Notes: generated by a model not told the origin, from the sequence alone. A stretch of 64,000 bases of DNA from an uncultured Alistipes sp. (GCF_963931675.1 NZ_OZ007039.1:397501-461500), one strand, 5' to 3'. Counted from the stretch's first letter, positions 1-8,857 are shown. Numbers and translations: made by a program.

Positions 1-2
1 GC

Positions 3-728
3 AGCTATGTCGTGGATTTGCCCGGACGCGGACGGGCCGGAAGAACGTCCGCGACAACAACGGTAAAACCTGTCGCCGATGAAATGTTCTGGTTCGATAT
101 ATGGCGCATAGGCATTTGGCCTGATTACAACGAAGGTGTACAATTCCCGAAAGACTCCGCATCGCTTTCACAGTTCTTCCGTGAAATGACTCCTGACATC
201 AGCGACCATAAACAGGATGTCCCGGCCCTCAGAGCATTGGCAAAACGTATCGGGAATCATATCCTTGTCACCCATTCGGCAGGAGGCTTCCCTGGCTGGA
301 TGTCAGCCATACAGAATAAGGAAGTGAAAGCTGTCGTTTCGTATGAGCCTGGCGGCTTCGTATTCCCGGATGGCGAAGTACCGGAACGTATTGACGGACT
401 GACCGGAGGTGTGGCGGGCACGCCCGTGCCGATGGAACAGTTCCGCCGGCTGACGGAGATTCCGATCGTGCTCTATTTCGGAGACTATATCCCCGAAACA
501 CCGTCCAAAAACCTCGGTGACGAGAATTGGCGCGTACGTCTGCAGATGGCCCGCAAATTCGTGGAAACAATCAACCGGCACGGAGGAAATGCAACATTGG
601 TCGAGCTTCCCAAAATAGGAATTTATGGAAACACTCATTTCCTTATGCAGGACTTGAACAATGATGAGTTGGCAAGATTGCTCGATGAGTGGCTGCGAAG
701 TAAATTTATTGAGCACAAAAATTTGTAA
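3..728 (+). CDS. alpha/beta-fold hydrolase, 5' end outside window
   Basis: The reading frame is open from the first bases of the window, so the gene begins upstream and only its last ~240 codons are seen. The fragment has the nucleophile elbow of a serine hydrolase (VTHSAGGF, Ser about 30 codons before a YEPGGF strand), and a late GNTHF segment that would supply the catalytic His. A GTG at 12 is inside the frame and is not the real start, because SYV precedes it in frame. The preceding PGRGRAG segment also suits an esterase of this fold. The substrate cannot be inferred. A strong hairpin terminator follows directly. Family-level call is firm; specific function unknown. Confidence 0.75.
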   Translation, partial: SYVVDLPGRGRAGRTSATTTVKPVADEMFWFDIWRIGIWPDYNEGVQFPKDSASLSQFFREMTPDISDHKQDVPALRALAKRIGNHILVTHSAGGFPGWMSAIQNKEVKAVVSYEPGGFVFPDGEVPERIDGLTGGVAGTPVPMEQFRRLTEIPIVLYFGDYIPETPSKNLGDENWRVRLQMARKFVETINRHGGNATLVELPKIGIYGNTHFLMQDLNNDELARLLDEWLRSKFIEHKNL

Positions 729-745
729 AAAGTCATATCTGTCTC

Positions 746-784
746 AAAAGAGTTGTCCATAAATTAACTATGGACAACTCTTTT
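746..784 (+). terminator. intrinsic terminator of the hydrolase gene
   Basis: A perfect 16-bp stem (746-761 with 769-784) encloses a 7-base loop. The stem starts with AAAAG and ends with CTTTT, so it can act in both directions. It lies 18 bases after the hydrolase stop codon. Confidence 0.85.
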
Positions 785-1160
785 GCTTATCATGAGATTT
801 TTACAAAGTTGTTTTATCTCCAGCGCTGAACCAGAATTAAATTCACATCTTATTGATTATCAAATATAATATGTTCTTTACTCTGTGATTTGATACCATA
901 AAGTTCCCCTTGTTTATAAACCCTCAATCCTTTCAATTGCGATAATCGCAACTTTGAAGATTGAGGAGATTTTATTTAATATCATACGGCAGATTGTCAA
1001 GATAAACTTTACCTAATCACAGATACCCGATCCCCACAAGCCCAGAGGCGCATTGGTTATTCAATCATTTGGAGAACCGGTATCGACAAACCATGCATTG
1101 CAATATCTTCCAGGGGATGTGCCCTTTAGTTACAGATATAGGACTGTCCCTCTATCCCAT
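785..1160. other. AT-rich intergenic stretch, no gene seen
   Basis: About 375 bases between the terminator and the promoter of the efflux genes. No reading frame here resembles a protein. It may hold remnants too decayed to read. Confidence 0.5.
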
Positions 1161-1195
1161 CTTCAAACTTTCCCCAAACTCGCATTATACTTTTG
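1161..1195 (+). promoter_or_regulatory. promoter with OmpR-type direct repeat before efflux genes
   Basis: TACTTTTG at 1188-1195 matches the Bacteroidetes -7 element TAnnTTTG. Upstream, CAAACT occurs at 1164 and again at 1175, exactly 11 bases apart, the spacing typical of OmpR/PhoB-family regulator sites. The same arrangement, with the same 13-base distance from the second half-site to the -7 box, occurs at 7533-7564. The nearby response regulator gene is the obvious candidate binder (inference). Confidence 0.65.
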
Positions 1196-1213
1196 CCGGA
1201 AAAAGAGCTGAAC

Positions 1214-2506
1214 ATGAAACGTGTAGCATTACTTCTGACATTTTCCGTTTGGGGCGCCATTGCATACGGACAAGGGCAAGAGCATTCTCTCTCCTATTAT
1301 ATGGAGGCTGCCAAACGGAACAGTCCTCTGCTGAATGATTACCGCAACCAGATGCAAATGGAACAGGATGAGTTGCAGCGGCTGAAAGCAATGTACCGTC
1401 ATTCCCGGCTGGAGGTGAACGGGGATTATCTATTTGTACCGATCGTATCCAAAGACGGAGGGAGGACTTCTTTCCAATGGAACGCACATAACGCCACGGA
1501 TTATGATGGATATGACCTTGGCGAAAGCAGCGGATTCCTACACGCAGGGGTAACCTGGACACAGCCTTTGTTGGGCAACTCTTCCTACAAGGTGGTACAG
1601 GAGCAGTCGCGGATAAACACTGAAATTGTCCGCAATCACATCCGCCTGGAGGAGCATCAGTTGGAGCGTACTGTGACGGAACAATACCTGCTTTGCCTTC
1701 TCGACCAGACGCAAGCGGCATTTGCGGATTCCGTTGGTGCGGTACTCGTGCACCAAGAAAAAACAGTCGGGCGCCTGGTGAAAAACGGATTGGCCAAGGA
1801 ATCAGACCTGCGGCTGCTTGCCATTGAGCGGGCGGCCAACGAGGAACTGCGCCTTTCGTCCCTGCAGTCTTACCATACACACCTGATGGACCTGAACCTG
1901 CTGTGCGGCATCGAGGATACGGCAAACGTGGCTTTAGCAAATATCGGCGTGGAACAGCGTACGCCTAATTTATATGGCAGCAGCCTTTTCACTGAACAAT
2001 ATCGGTTGGACAGCCTGAACACGGTGGCATCGCTGCGTTCGTTCAATCTGCAATACAAGCCCCGGCTGGACCTGTTTGTAAATGGCGGCATGCAAGCGGG
2101 CGACTATGCCGGATGGTACAGGCATTTCGGCATGAGCGCGGGGCTGACCTTCCGTTGGACGATATTCGACGGCAGACAGAAGCGGTGGAAGGAGCATCAG
2201 GCTGAATGGCAGCAACAAAGCATACGGACATATAAGGAAAATGCCGAATACCGGAGACAAATGCGTATCCGGCAATGCCTCTCCGAACTGGACAAGTATG
2301 ACCAACGGGCTGTCGCCCTGGAGCGGCAGCTTGCCAAATACGACGAGGTGTTGTCAGCCTACGCCAAAGAGGTGGAAGCCGGGCAAGTGTCTGTGCTGGG
2401 TTACATCACTGTCCTGCGCAACAAGATACGGGCAGAAAGGGATTGCCTGCTGCTCCACACAAACAGACAACTTGTCGTGGCTACTTATAATTATTGGAAT
2501 TATTAA
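1214..2506 (+). CDS. TolC-family outer membrane efflux protein
   Basis: A 430-residue outer-membrane channel of the TolC type, expected to form the exit duct of a tripartite efflux pump. The ATG at 1214 is preferred over the upstream TTG at 1193, because it starts a clear signal peptide (MKRVALLLTF, cleavage after AYGQ) and sits about 18 bases after the -7 box. The body is rich in long amphipathic helices with heptad-like Leu/Gln patterns, as in the TolC periplasmic barrel. It is followed 11 bases later by a membrane-fusion lipoprotein and then an RND permease, the usual order for such pumps in Bacteroidetes. Because the permease is damaged, the pump may no longer work. Confidence 0.85.
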   Translation: MKRVALLLTFSVWGAIAYGQGQEHSLSYYMEAAKRNSPLLNDYRNQMQMEQDELQRLKAMYRHSRLEVNGDYLFVPIVSKDGGRTSFQWNAHNATDYDGYDLGESSGFLHAGVTWTQPLLGNSSYKVVQEQSRINTEIVRNHIRLEEHQLERTVTEQYLLCLLDQTQAAFADSVGAVLVHQEKTVGRLVKNGLAKESDLRLLAIERAANEELRLSSLQSYHTHLMDLNLLCGIEDTANVALANIGVEQRTPNLYGSSLFTEQYRLDSLNTVASLRSFNLQYKPRLDLFVNGGMQAGDYAGWYRHFGMSAGLTFRWTIFDGRQKRWKEHQAEWQQQSIRTYKENAEYRRQMRIRQCLSELDKYDQRAVALERQLAKYDEVLSAYAKEVEAGQVSVLGYITVLRNKIRAERDCLLLHTNRQLVVATYNYWNY

Positions 2507-2517
2507 ACTGAAACGAT

Positions 2518-3399
2518 ATGAAGACGATACTCATTTTATGGTTGGCATATCTTTGCCTGACCGCTTGTAGCGACGGGCAGACAGAACAGGCATCTGAAGC
2601 TGAACCTGCCACGGAAGTAACCTTGGCACACCCCGTCCGTGGATGTATTCCGCAAGAAACCCTCCTCACGGCGACCACATCCTATCAATGTAAAACGACC
2701 GTTACCTCCCCGATAGCGTCATTCGTCACGGAAGTACAGGTGAAGCCCGGCACAAGGGTTCAGACGGGGCAAACTCTTTACCGGTTGCAGAGTAAGGAGC
2801 GACACGCATTGGGGAGCAATGAGAACCTCATCGACATAACAGCCGAAAGGGACGGTATTGTGCTCGATGTGCAGGCACAGCCGGGAAGCTACGCAGCGGA
2901 AGGCACAACGCTTTGCACCCTCGTTGAAGCGGCAAGCCTTGTGTTTGAAATAAACGTACCCTATGAGCAACGGGCGTATGCCGGGGCTGGAAGCCGTTGT
3001 ACATTGGAACTGCCCGACGGCGCACACCTCACGGCTACCGTCCAATCCCCGTTGGCGGTGATGAACACCGCATCCCAATCGGAGCGGGTCGTAGCCATCG
3101 CCGAAGCACCATTCCTTCCCGAAGGGATGAACGTGAAAGCCATCTTCACCTCCCGAAACATCTCGGAGGGTATAACCGTATTGCCCAAGTCTGCCGTGCA
3201 GAGCGACGAAACGCTGACGGAACATTGGGTGATGCGGCTCGCCAAGGACAGCACCGCCGAGAAAGTTCCGGTAAGCATCGGAAACAGCACGACGGACAGC
3301 ATCGAAATCCTTTCGCCAATACTCTCGCCCGGAGAACTTATCGTTGCCACGGGAGGTTACGGGCTCACGGATGGGGCAAGGGTTGCTATCATTCAATAA
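2518..3399 (+). CDS. RND efflux membrane-fusion lipoprotein (HlyD/AcrA type)
   Basis: A 293-residue periplasmic adaptor that would link the inner-membrane RND pump to the TolC-like channel. The N-terminus is a lipoprotein signal with lipobox LTAC (Cys17), so the protein is probably anchored by lipid. A biotinyl-lipoyl-like hammerhead is visible around residues 55-130 (SPIASFVTEVQVKPGTRV, then ITAERDGIVLDV), followed by a beta-barrel domain. The coiled hairpin is short compared with AcrA. It is 11 bases downstream of the tolC-like gene and 9 bases before the permease gene, so co-transcription is very likely. Confidence 0.85.
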   Translation: MKTILILWLAYLCLTACSDGQTEQASEAEPATEVTLAHPVRGCIPQETLLTATTSYQCKTTVTSPIASFVTEVQVKPGTRVQTGQTLYRLQSKERHALGSNENLIDITAERDGIVLDVQAQPGSYAAEGTTLCTLVEAASLVFEINVPYEQRAYAGAGSRCTLELPDGAHLTATVQSPLAVMNTASQSERVVAIAEAPFLPEGMNVKAIFTSRNISEGITVLPKSAVQSDETLTEHWVMRLAKDSTAEKVPVSIGNSTTDSIEILSPILSPGELIVATGGYGLTDGARVAIIQ

Positions 3400-3408
3400 A
3401 GTACGACT

Positions 3409-4884
3409 ATGGACAAGATGCAGCGACAAAGTTTCCACCAGCTTTACGCCAAACCCATCCTCTTTGTGGGTGTGCTGCTCCTGCTTGCCGGATTCTATAG
3501 TTACACCCGGATGCAGACCAACCTGTTCCCGGAAGTTCTGTTTCCGCGTATCACCGTCATTGCCGCGGCATCTTTCCTCGTCACATGGCTGTTGCTCCCC
3601 GTGCTGCACCTGATGACAGGCTACAGGAAGCAGCTGCGTCCGAAGTCGCCGGATGTGAAAGGACTGGAAGAAGCGTCCATCCGAAAGGTGCATTTCCTCA
3701 CTGTTGTCTATCGGAAACCTGCCGTTGCCGCTGCCTTTGTCTTGCTTCTGGGCTTTGGCGGCTGGTATGCCTCCACGCAGTTGGCTTCCGGCTTTTTACC
3801 CGATTTGGACGAAGGGACAATCGTGCTCGACTACCACTCTCCGGCAGGGACGGACATTGAAGAGACCGACCGCCTTTGCCGTCAGATGGAACGCATCATC
3901 CTGGCTCACCCCGATGTGGAGACCTATTCGCGCCGCACGGCTCTCGGCATGTCGTTCAAAACACGTCCTGCGAACTTCGGCGACTACCTTATCCAGTTGA
4001 AGAAAGACCGGGACAAAACCACGCCCGAAGTCATCAGCGACTTGCGCAGCAGTATCTCGCAGGCTGTTCCCTTAATGACCGTCAGTTTCGGCCAACGCAT
4101 CGCTGACCTTTTGGGCGACCTGATGAGCACCGCCCAACCCATTGAGGTCAAGATATTCGGTGATGATTATGCTGCCCTGCAGCAGATAGCGGCACGGGCC
4201 GAAAAGATAATGCAGTCCGTGTCTGGCGTAGTTGACATCGACAACGGGCCGGTGCCTGCCGGAGCTTCTATTGTGTTCATCCCGGATGAAAACAAACTCT
4301 CGTTGTTCGGCATTTCCCTGACCGACTTTCAGGAGCAACTGCAAGCCTATACGGGCGGAATCCCCTTGTCGGCCCAGGCGAATATCATCGAACCGCATCC
4401 CGCTCAGGCGGCAATGACAGGCGGACTCCAAATCGGTTCCGTGCAGGATGGCGAGCAGATGCGCCGCATCCTCCTGCGATTCACAGACTTCCCTGACAAT
4501 TCTCCCGAACTCCTGCGCCGCCAGCCCGTTTTCCTGCCAGATGGCTCCATCCGTCCGCTCGAAACTCTCTGCGACATAAGGATAATACCCGGCGAAATAG
4601 AACAACGCCGCGAGGACTTGAAAAGCAACATTACCCTGACTGCCCGTTTGGAGGGGCGCGACCTGGGCAGTGCGGTTCAAGACCTGCAGCGGGAGTTCAA
4701 ACAACAACTCCATCTGCCATCCGGTTACAGCATCTCCTTCGGAGGTGCATATTCCGAACAGCAACAGTCATTCCGGGAATTGACTGCCATCCTTCTCCTT
4801 GCGACATTGCTGGTGCTTACGGTGCTGATGTTCCTCCTGCGGGAGTGCCGCTCAACGTCAGCAGTTACACGGGCATCATCATGA
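3409..4884 (+). pseudogene. RND efflux permease with internal deletions
   Basis: Normal RND permeases have about 1,000-1,050 residues; this frame has 491. The N-terminus is typical (first membrane helix, then QTNLFPEVLFPRITVIA), but at about 3563-3571 it jumps straight to AASFLVTWLLLPVLHL, which in intact relatives closes the first six-helix bundle. Roughly 440 codons of porter domain and helices 2-6 are missing. The second porter domain is present up to TVLMFLLRE, where a further deletion near 4838-4846 removes part of two helices and shifts the frame. The next frame resumes with VPLNVSSYTG, the expected continuation. It cannot make a complete pump. Family assignment is firm; the deletions could be biological or an assembly error. 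Confidence 0.8.
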
Positions 4885-5384
4885 TTGTGGGCATCCTGGC
4901 GGAAAACAGCATCTTTACCGTCTGGCAGTACAAGACCAACCGCAGGAACGGCGGCACGGTGGACGAGTCGGTGGACTATGCCATCGCCCTGCGCATCCGT
5001 CCCAAACTGATGACCGCCATCTTCGCCAAGGTAGGGGTCAAGGAGATCAATTCGGATTTGGCGACCGCTATCCGCACTACGGTGATATTGTTCGTTACAT
5101 GGGGTATCGTGCTGTTCGGTTCTCACATGGGAGAGATGAAGGACATCCCGCGCCATTCGTGGCTGTTCCTCGTGTTGAGCGGCGCGGCTACGGGCTTGTC
5201 GTGGTTATTTTATTTCAAAGCATTGCAAACGGGTGACGTGTCGCGGGTCGCACCGATCGACAAGTTGAGTGTGGTCATAACCATCTGCCTGTCGTTCCTG
5301 TTCCTGAAGGAGCCTCTCTCTCCGAAGGTTATATTGGGGGCAGCGCTGATCACATGCGGAAGCATCATCATGTTACTGAAATGA
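4845..5384 (+). CDS. RND C-terminal fragment fused to EamA/DMT transporter
   Basis: The first ~55 residues (VPLNVSSYTGIIMIVGILAE and onward to LRIRPKLM) are RND permease sequence in a frame shifted from the preceding pseudogene. At about 5012-5020 it passes into TAIFAKVGVKEINSDLATA, the start of a small single-domain EamA transporter of about 140 residues, which then runs intact to the end with four or five hydrophobic segments. In both families the seam falls at a TA(I/L) step, so microhomology could have joined them. The EamA part may still be made from an internal start. Its stop overlaps the response-regulator start (ATGA). Confidence 0.6.
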   Translation: MPLNVSSYTGIIMIVGILAENSIFTVWQYKTNRRNGGTVDESVDYAIALRIRPKLMTAIFAKVGVKEINSDLATAIRTTVILFVTWGIVLFGSHMGEMKDIPRHSWLFLVLSGAATGLSWLFYFKALQTGDVSRVAPIDKLSVVITICLSFLFLKEPLSPKVILGAALITCGSIIMLLK

Positions 5385-6058
5385 AACTGTTGATTATAGA
5401 AGACGAAAAGGAACTGTCGGACAATATCGTCGCGTACCTTAGTTCCGAAGATTATGTGTGTGAACAGGCGTTTACCTACAATGATGCCAAGATGAAGGTG
5501 AACATCTATGACTACGACTGCGTGCTGCTCGATCTGATGCTTCCGGGTGGAAACGGGCTGGACATCCTGCGCGACATCCGTTCCAAGCGGAATCCCGTGG
5601 GTGTGATTATCGTCTCGGCAAAGGACGCTATAGATGACAAGGTAAAGGGATTGGAAATTGGCGCAGACGACTATCTTGCCAAACCTTTCCATCTGGCGGA
5701 ACTTTCGATGCGGATCTATGCCATTATCCGCCGCAGGGAATTTGCGGCTAATAACCTGTTATGCAGCCATGGCATTGAAATCAACCTGCCCGTCAGGTCG
5801 GTGAGCGTAAAGGGAAAGCCCGTGGTGCTGACCCGGACGGAATACGAACTGCTGCTGTTCTTCATCGGTAACGGGAACCGGGTAGTGTCGAAAGCCTCAA
5901 TCGCCGAACACCTCAGCGGTGATATGGCAAACATGCTGGACAACCACGACTTTGTCTATACGCACATCAAGAACCTGAAGGCGAAGCTGGCGGAGGCAGG
6001 CGTAAGGAATTGTGTCAAGAACGTGTACGGAACCGGATATAAATGGATGGAACCATGA
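5381..6058 (+). CDS. OmpR/PhoB-family response regulator
   Basis: A 225-residue two-domain regulator. The receiver domain has the acidic pair near residues 7-8 (IIEDEKE), the phosphoacceptor Asp51 (LLDLMLPGGNG) and Lys101 (YLAKPF). The C-terminal winged helix has the family pattern (LTRTEYELLLFF, then NVYGTGYKW). The ATG at 5381 is chosen because it begins the conserved MKLLIIEDE; an upstream ATG at 5354 adds only shadow sequence from the EamA frame. It overlaps the histidine kinase start by 4 bases. Two nearby promoters carry 11-bp-spaced direct repeats that suit this family, so it may control the efflux genes and the phosphatase gene (inference). Confidence 0.9.
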   Translation: MKLLIIEDEKELSDNIVAYLSSEDYVCEQAFTYNDAKMKVNIYDYDCVLLDLMLPGGNGLDILRDIRSKRNPVGVIIVSAKDAIDDKVKGLEIGADDYLAKPFHLAELSMRIYAIIRRREFAANNLLCSHGIEINLPVRSVSVKGKPVVLTRTEYELLLFFIGNGNRVVSKASIAEHLSGDMANMLDNHDFVYTHIKNLKAKLAEAGVRNCVKNVYGTGYKWMEP

Positions 6059-7107
6059 AAAGCCTTTCCCGTAAGATGCTGACGCAGTTTGTCGTCTGCA
6101 TCACGATATTGCTTGCACTTGCCACGCCTCTGTTTTATTTCCTCACCAAATGCTATTATGCCGAGGATATGATAGACATCATAGAGGCGGTGGAGCAAGG
6201 GCAGCCCATCCCCACGCTTGATCTGGAGGAGGACATCATGCAGGGCGTGATGCTCCAGTTCGGGCTTATCGTCGGAGTGTTGGCGGTGGCGATCGTGCTG
6301 ACCCTGCGCCTTATTTCACACCGGCTGTGGCAGCCGTTCGACAAAACCTTGCAGCAGATAGAGAACTTCCGTCTGGAGGACAGCAGGTTGCCCACGCTGC
6401 CCGACACCGGCATCAAGGAGTTCGCGCGGCTCAACCATTCGCTTGAAACCTTGATGCGTAATAGTCTGACCAGCTACCGTATGCAGAAGGAGTTCACCGA
6501 AAACGCCTCACATGAGTTGCAGACCCCACTCGCCGTCTTCCAAAGCAAGCTTGACCTCCTGCTCCAACAGCCCGACCTGACCCGCAGGCAAGCGGAACTG
6601 ATACAAGGGCTGTACGAGGATTCCAACCGCCTGGCCAGCCTCAACCGCAACCTCCTGCTGCTCGCCAAGATAGATAACCGACAGTACGGGCAGATGGAGA
6701 AAATCCGTCTGACCCGCTTTCTCGATGGACTGACCCCATTCCTGCAAAGCATATCGGGCGACATTCTCCTCTACGAAGATTTTACGGACAGTAACCTGAC
6801 GGTCTGTGCCAACCGCACGTTACTCGAAAGCCTCGTCAATAATCTTGTGGTCAACGCCGTCCGCCACAACCGCCCGAAAGGTGAGATCTATCTTACCGTC
6901 CAGGGAAGGAGATTGACAATAGCAAACACCTCCGATGAACCCGCACTGGATGCACGGCTCATCTTCAACCGCTTCTACCGTCCCTCAGAGAGAGCGAAAG
7001 GCAACGGTCTTGGGCTTGCCATTGTCCGTGCCATTTGTGAGTACCACGGTTGGACCGTAGAGTATCGCTACGGGGAAGGAATGCACTGCTTCACTGTAAA
7101 TTTCTGA
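6055..7107 (+). CDS. sensor histidine kinase
   Basis: A 350-residue membrane sensor partner of the response regulator. Two membrane helices (about residues 10-31 and 66-88) enclose a very short periplasmic loop of about 35 residues, so the signal may be sensed within the membrane or close to it. A HAMP-like linker is followed by the dimerisation helix with phosphoacceptor His153 (NASHELQTPLAVF), the N-box (NNLVVNAVRHN) and the G2 box (GNGLGLAIVRAI). The ATG at 6055 overlaps the regulator stop; the frame's earlier ATG at 6043 lies inside the regulator's winged helix. Confidence 0.9.
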   Translation: MKSLSRKMLTQFVVCITILLALATPLFYFLTKCYYAEDMIDIIEAVEQGQPIPTLDLEEDIMQGVMLQFGLIVGVLAVAIVLTLRLISHRLWQPFDKTLQQIENFRLEDSRLPTLPDTGIKEFARLNHSLETLMRNSLTSYRMQKEFTENASHELQTPLAVFQSKLDLLLQQPDLTRRQAELIQGLYEDSNRLASLNRNLLLLAKIDNRQYGQMEKIRLTRFLDGLTPFLQSISGDILLYEDFTDSNLTVCANRTLLESLVNNLVVNAVRHNRPKGEIYLTVQGRRLTIANTSDEPALDARLIFNRFYRPSERAKGNGLGLAIVRAICEYHGWTVEYRYGEGMHCFTVNF

Positions 7108-7117
7108 ATCCGCGTGG

Positions 7118-7487
7118 TATCCGTCAACGAAAAGCAACAAGCCATTTTCAATAGCCGACAGGCTTAGAAGTTTCAGGCATGCCATAAATGGAATAAAAGT
7201 GTTTATCGCACAGGAGCATAATGCACACATACATGTGTCGGCCGCTATAGTTGCCGTGGTTCCCGGTTTTATGTTCAATTTATGTTACCTGGAATGGATT
7301 CCCATTTTGACTGCCATTGCAACGGTATTTATTGCGAGATACTTAATACTGCCATTGACCGTTTGTGTGGTTTCGTCCAACCGGAACATATCAGGCAAAA
7401 AAAGAAATAAAGGTCCTGGCCGCCGGAGCGGTCTTGACAAGTGCGGCGTTAGCCATGACAACAGAAATAATACGGCTTCATGCTTGA
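7118..7487 (+). pseudogene. dgkA: diacylglycerol kinase (dgkA) remnant, frameshifted
   Basis: Reading across frames gives a recognisable small DgkA protein: RLRSFRHAINGIKVF, then QEHNAHIHVSAAIVAVVPGF, a membrane segment ending LEW, then after a frame change CEILNTAIDRLCGFVQPEH (the conserved E..NTAIE motif), and after a second frame change IKVLAAGAVLTSAALAMTTE. One shift lies near 7325-7340, the other at an A7 run near 7398. No start codon is present in the first frame. Intact DgkA phosphorylates diacylglycerol in the inner membrane. Its place between the kinase gene and the lipid phosphatase gene suggests a former envelope-lipid module. Confidence 0.7.
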
Positions 7488-7530
7488 ACAATCATTCATG
7501 TCAAACACGAAATAGCTTTCTTGCAGTCAC

Positions 7531-7564
7531 TTCAAAATATCCCCAAACTCACCTTGTACTTTTG
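7531..7564 (+). promoter_or_regulatory. promoter with OmpR-type direct repeat before PAP2 gene
   Basis: The -7 element TACTTTTG lies at 7557-7564. CAAAAT at 7533 and CAAACT at 7544 are 11 bases apart, and the second half-site begins 13 bases before the -7 box, exactly as at 1164-1195. Flanking bases CTTCAAA, TCCCCAAACTC and CTTTTGCC are also shared. A transcript from here would include the signal-peptide start at 7585 or 7591. Confidence 0.65.
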
Positions 7565-7645
7565 CCACGACTTAAAAATCAAATATGTACATGGCAAAGA
7601 GGATTTGGGTTATCATTGTAAACTGTTTCTGTTTGCAGGTCGTCT

Positions 7646-8851
7646 ATGGAGCGGAGATACAAGGGGGGGGGAAAGGTACACTACGTTGAGGCTGGTTACC
7701 AATGGCAGACGAATGAAAAGTTCATCGACCGGGTGACATCCTCGCAGGCTTTCCGTATGACTTATGTCGGTGTGCCTTTGGTCGCGGGCGGTCTCCTTAT
7801 CAAGAGTGAGGACGACCATTTCCGCAGCCTCCGCAACGACTATCTGCCAAGATTCAACCGCCATGCCGATGATTATCTGCAATACCTTCCGGTTGCTGCC
7901 ATGCTGGGGATGAAATTGGGTGGCATGGAGGGACGAAGCTCCTGGGAGCGGATGCTGGTATCGGATGCTTTTTCGGCTCTGCTGATGAGCAGTGTGGTCT
8001 ATTCTCTGAAACAGACCACCCATGTGAGGCGTCCCGATGGTTCCAATGACCACTCCTTTCCTTCAGGACATACTGCCACCGCCTTTATGACTGCCACCAT
8101 GCTGACCAGGGAATACGGACACAAGAGCCCGTGGGTAGGCATAGGAGCTTATGCTGTCGCAACCACTACAGGATTGATGCGTATGGCAAACAACAGACAT
8201 TGGTTGAGCGATGTGCTGACAGGGGCGGGTATCGGTATCCTTTCTACCGAATTGGGTTATTATCTGGCAGACCGCCTCTTCAAAGAGAAAGGCATCAACC
8301 GTTTTCCGGAAGACGTGTGGCCATTTGAACGATGGGAGAAACCATCTTTTCTCAGCCTCTATGTCGGGATGAATGTGCCGTTAAGCGGATATGACCTTGA
8401 CGAAGGGCACGAGTTCAGCACCTCGTCGGGCAGTACGGCAGGTATGGAAGGCGCGTGGTTCTTCAATCCATACATGGGGGTGGGCGGGCGTTTCACCGCT
8501 TCCAACACCTCCATTATCGTGGACGACAAAGAGGCTGAGGCAAACACTTTCGATGCCTTGTCGCTCTGTGCGGGCGGCTATTTCTCCTATCCCTTGTCCT
8601 CCCGTTTCCTGATAGGCGGCAAACTCTTGGGCGGCTATGTCCACTATCCGCAGTTGCAGCTATCTGATGAGACCATTCCCCGACGGGATGGAATCTGTTT
8701 CGGTAGCGGTGTTTCATTGACCTTCCGTGCCACGAGACATTATGGAATGAAACTATTTTTGGATTACAATCTGATGCCGTCACATAGCTGGAGGAGTGGA
8801 GAATGGATGAACACGATGACGGCAGGATCGGCATTTATGATTTTATTTTAG
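7646..8851 (+). CDS. PAP2-family phosphatase with C-terminal outer-membrane barrel, start out of frame
   Basis: The phosphatase has all three PAP2 motifs: KQTTHVRRP, PSGHTATAF, and R-x5-H-x3-D in RMANNRHWLSD. It would remove phosphate from a lipid phosphate or pyrophosphate in the envelope. The last ~150 residues alternate hydrophobic and polar positions and end in Phe, like an outer-membrane barrel. The frame shown starts at an internal ATG and lacks a signal peptide. Just upstream, ATG 7585 or 7591 starts a good signal peptide (MAKRIWVIIVNCFCLQVVYG), but it reads out of frame at a G9 run and stops at 7687-7689. With 8 or 11 Gs the two frames join smoothly (EIQGGGKVHYVEAG). The gene is therefore either phase-variable and currently off, or carries a sequencing error. 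Confidence 0.85.
   Translation: MERRYKGGGKVHYVEAGYQWQTNEKFIDRVTSSQAFRMTYVGVPLVAGGLLIKSEDDHFRSLRNDYLPRFNRHADDYLQYLPVAAMLGMKLGGMEGRSSWERMLVSDAFSALLMSSVVYSLKQTTHVRRPDGSNDHSFPSGHTATAFMTATMLTREYGHKSPWVGIGAYAVATTTGLMRMANNRHWLSDVLTGAGIGILSTELGYYLADRLFKEKGINRFPEDVWPFERWEKPSFLSLYVGMNVPLSGYDLDEGHEFSTSSGSTAGMEGAWFFNPYMGVGGRFTASNTSIIVDDKEAEANTFDALSLCAGGYFSYPLSSRFLIGGKLLGGYVHYPQLQLSDETIPRRDGICFGSGVSLTFRATRHYGMKLFLDYNLMPSHSWRSGEWMNTMTAGSAFMILF
7663..7671 (+). repeat. G9 homopolymer tract in the 5' coding region
   Basis: Nine consecutive G residues fall between a signal-peptide frame (frame of 7591) and the phosphatase frame (frame of 7646). Loss of one G would fuse them in frame. Such tracts are common slippage sites for on/off switching in bacteria, and also a common sequencing error. 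Confidence 0.8.
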
Positions 8852-8857
8852 ACAGAA

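Noticed and set aside
1069..1338. 89-codon frame overlapping the start of the TolC-like gene
   Set aside because: It spans the promoter and overlaps the signal peptide in another frame, with no protein-like pattern.
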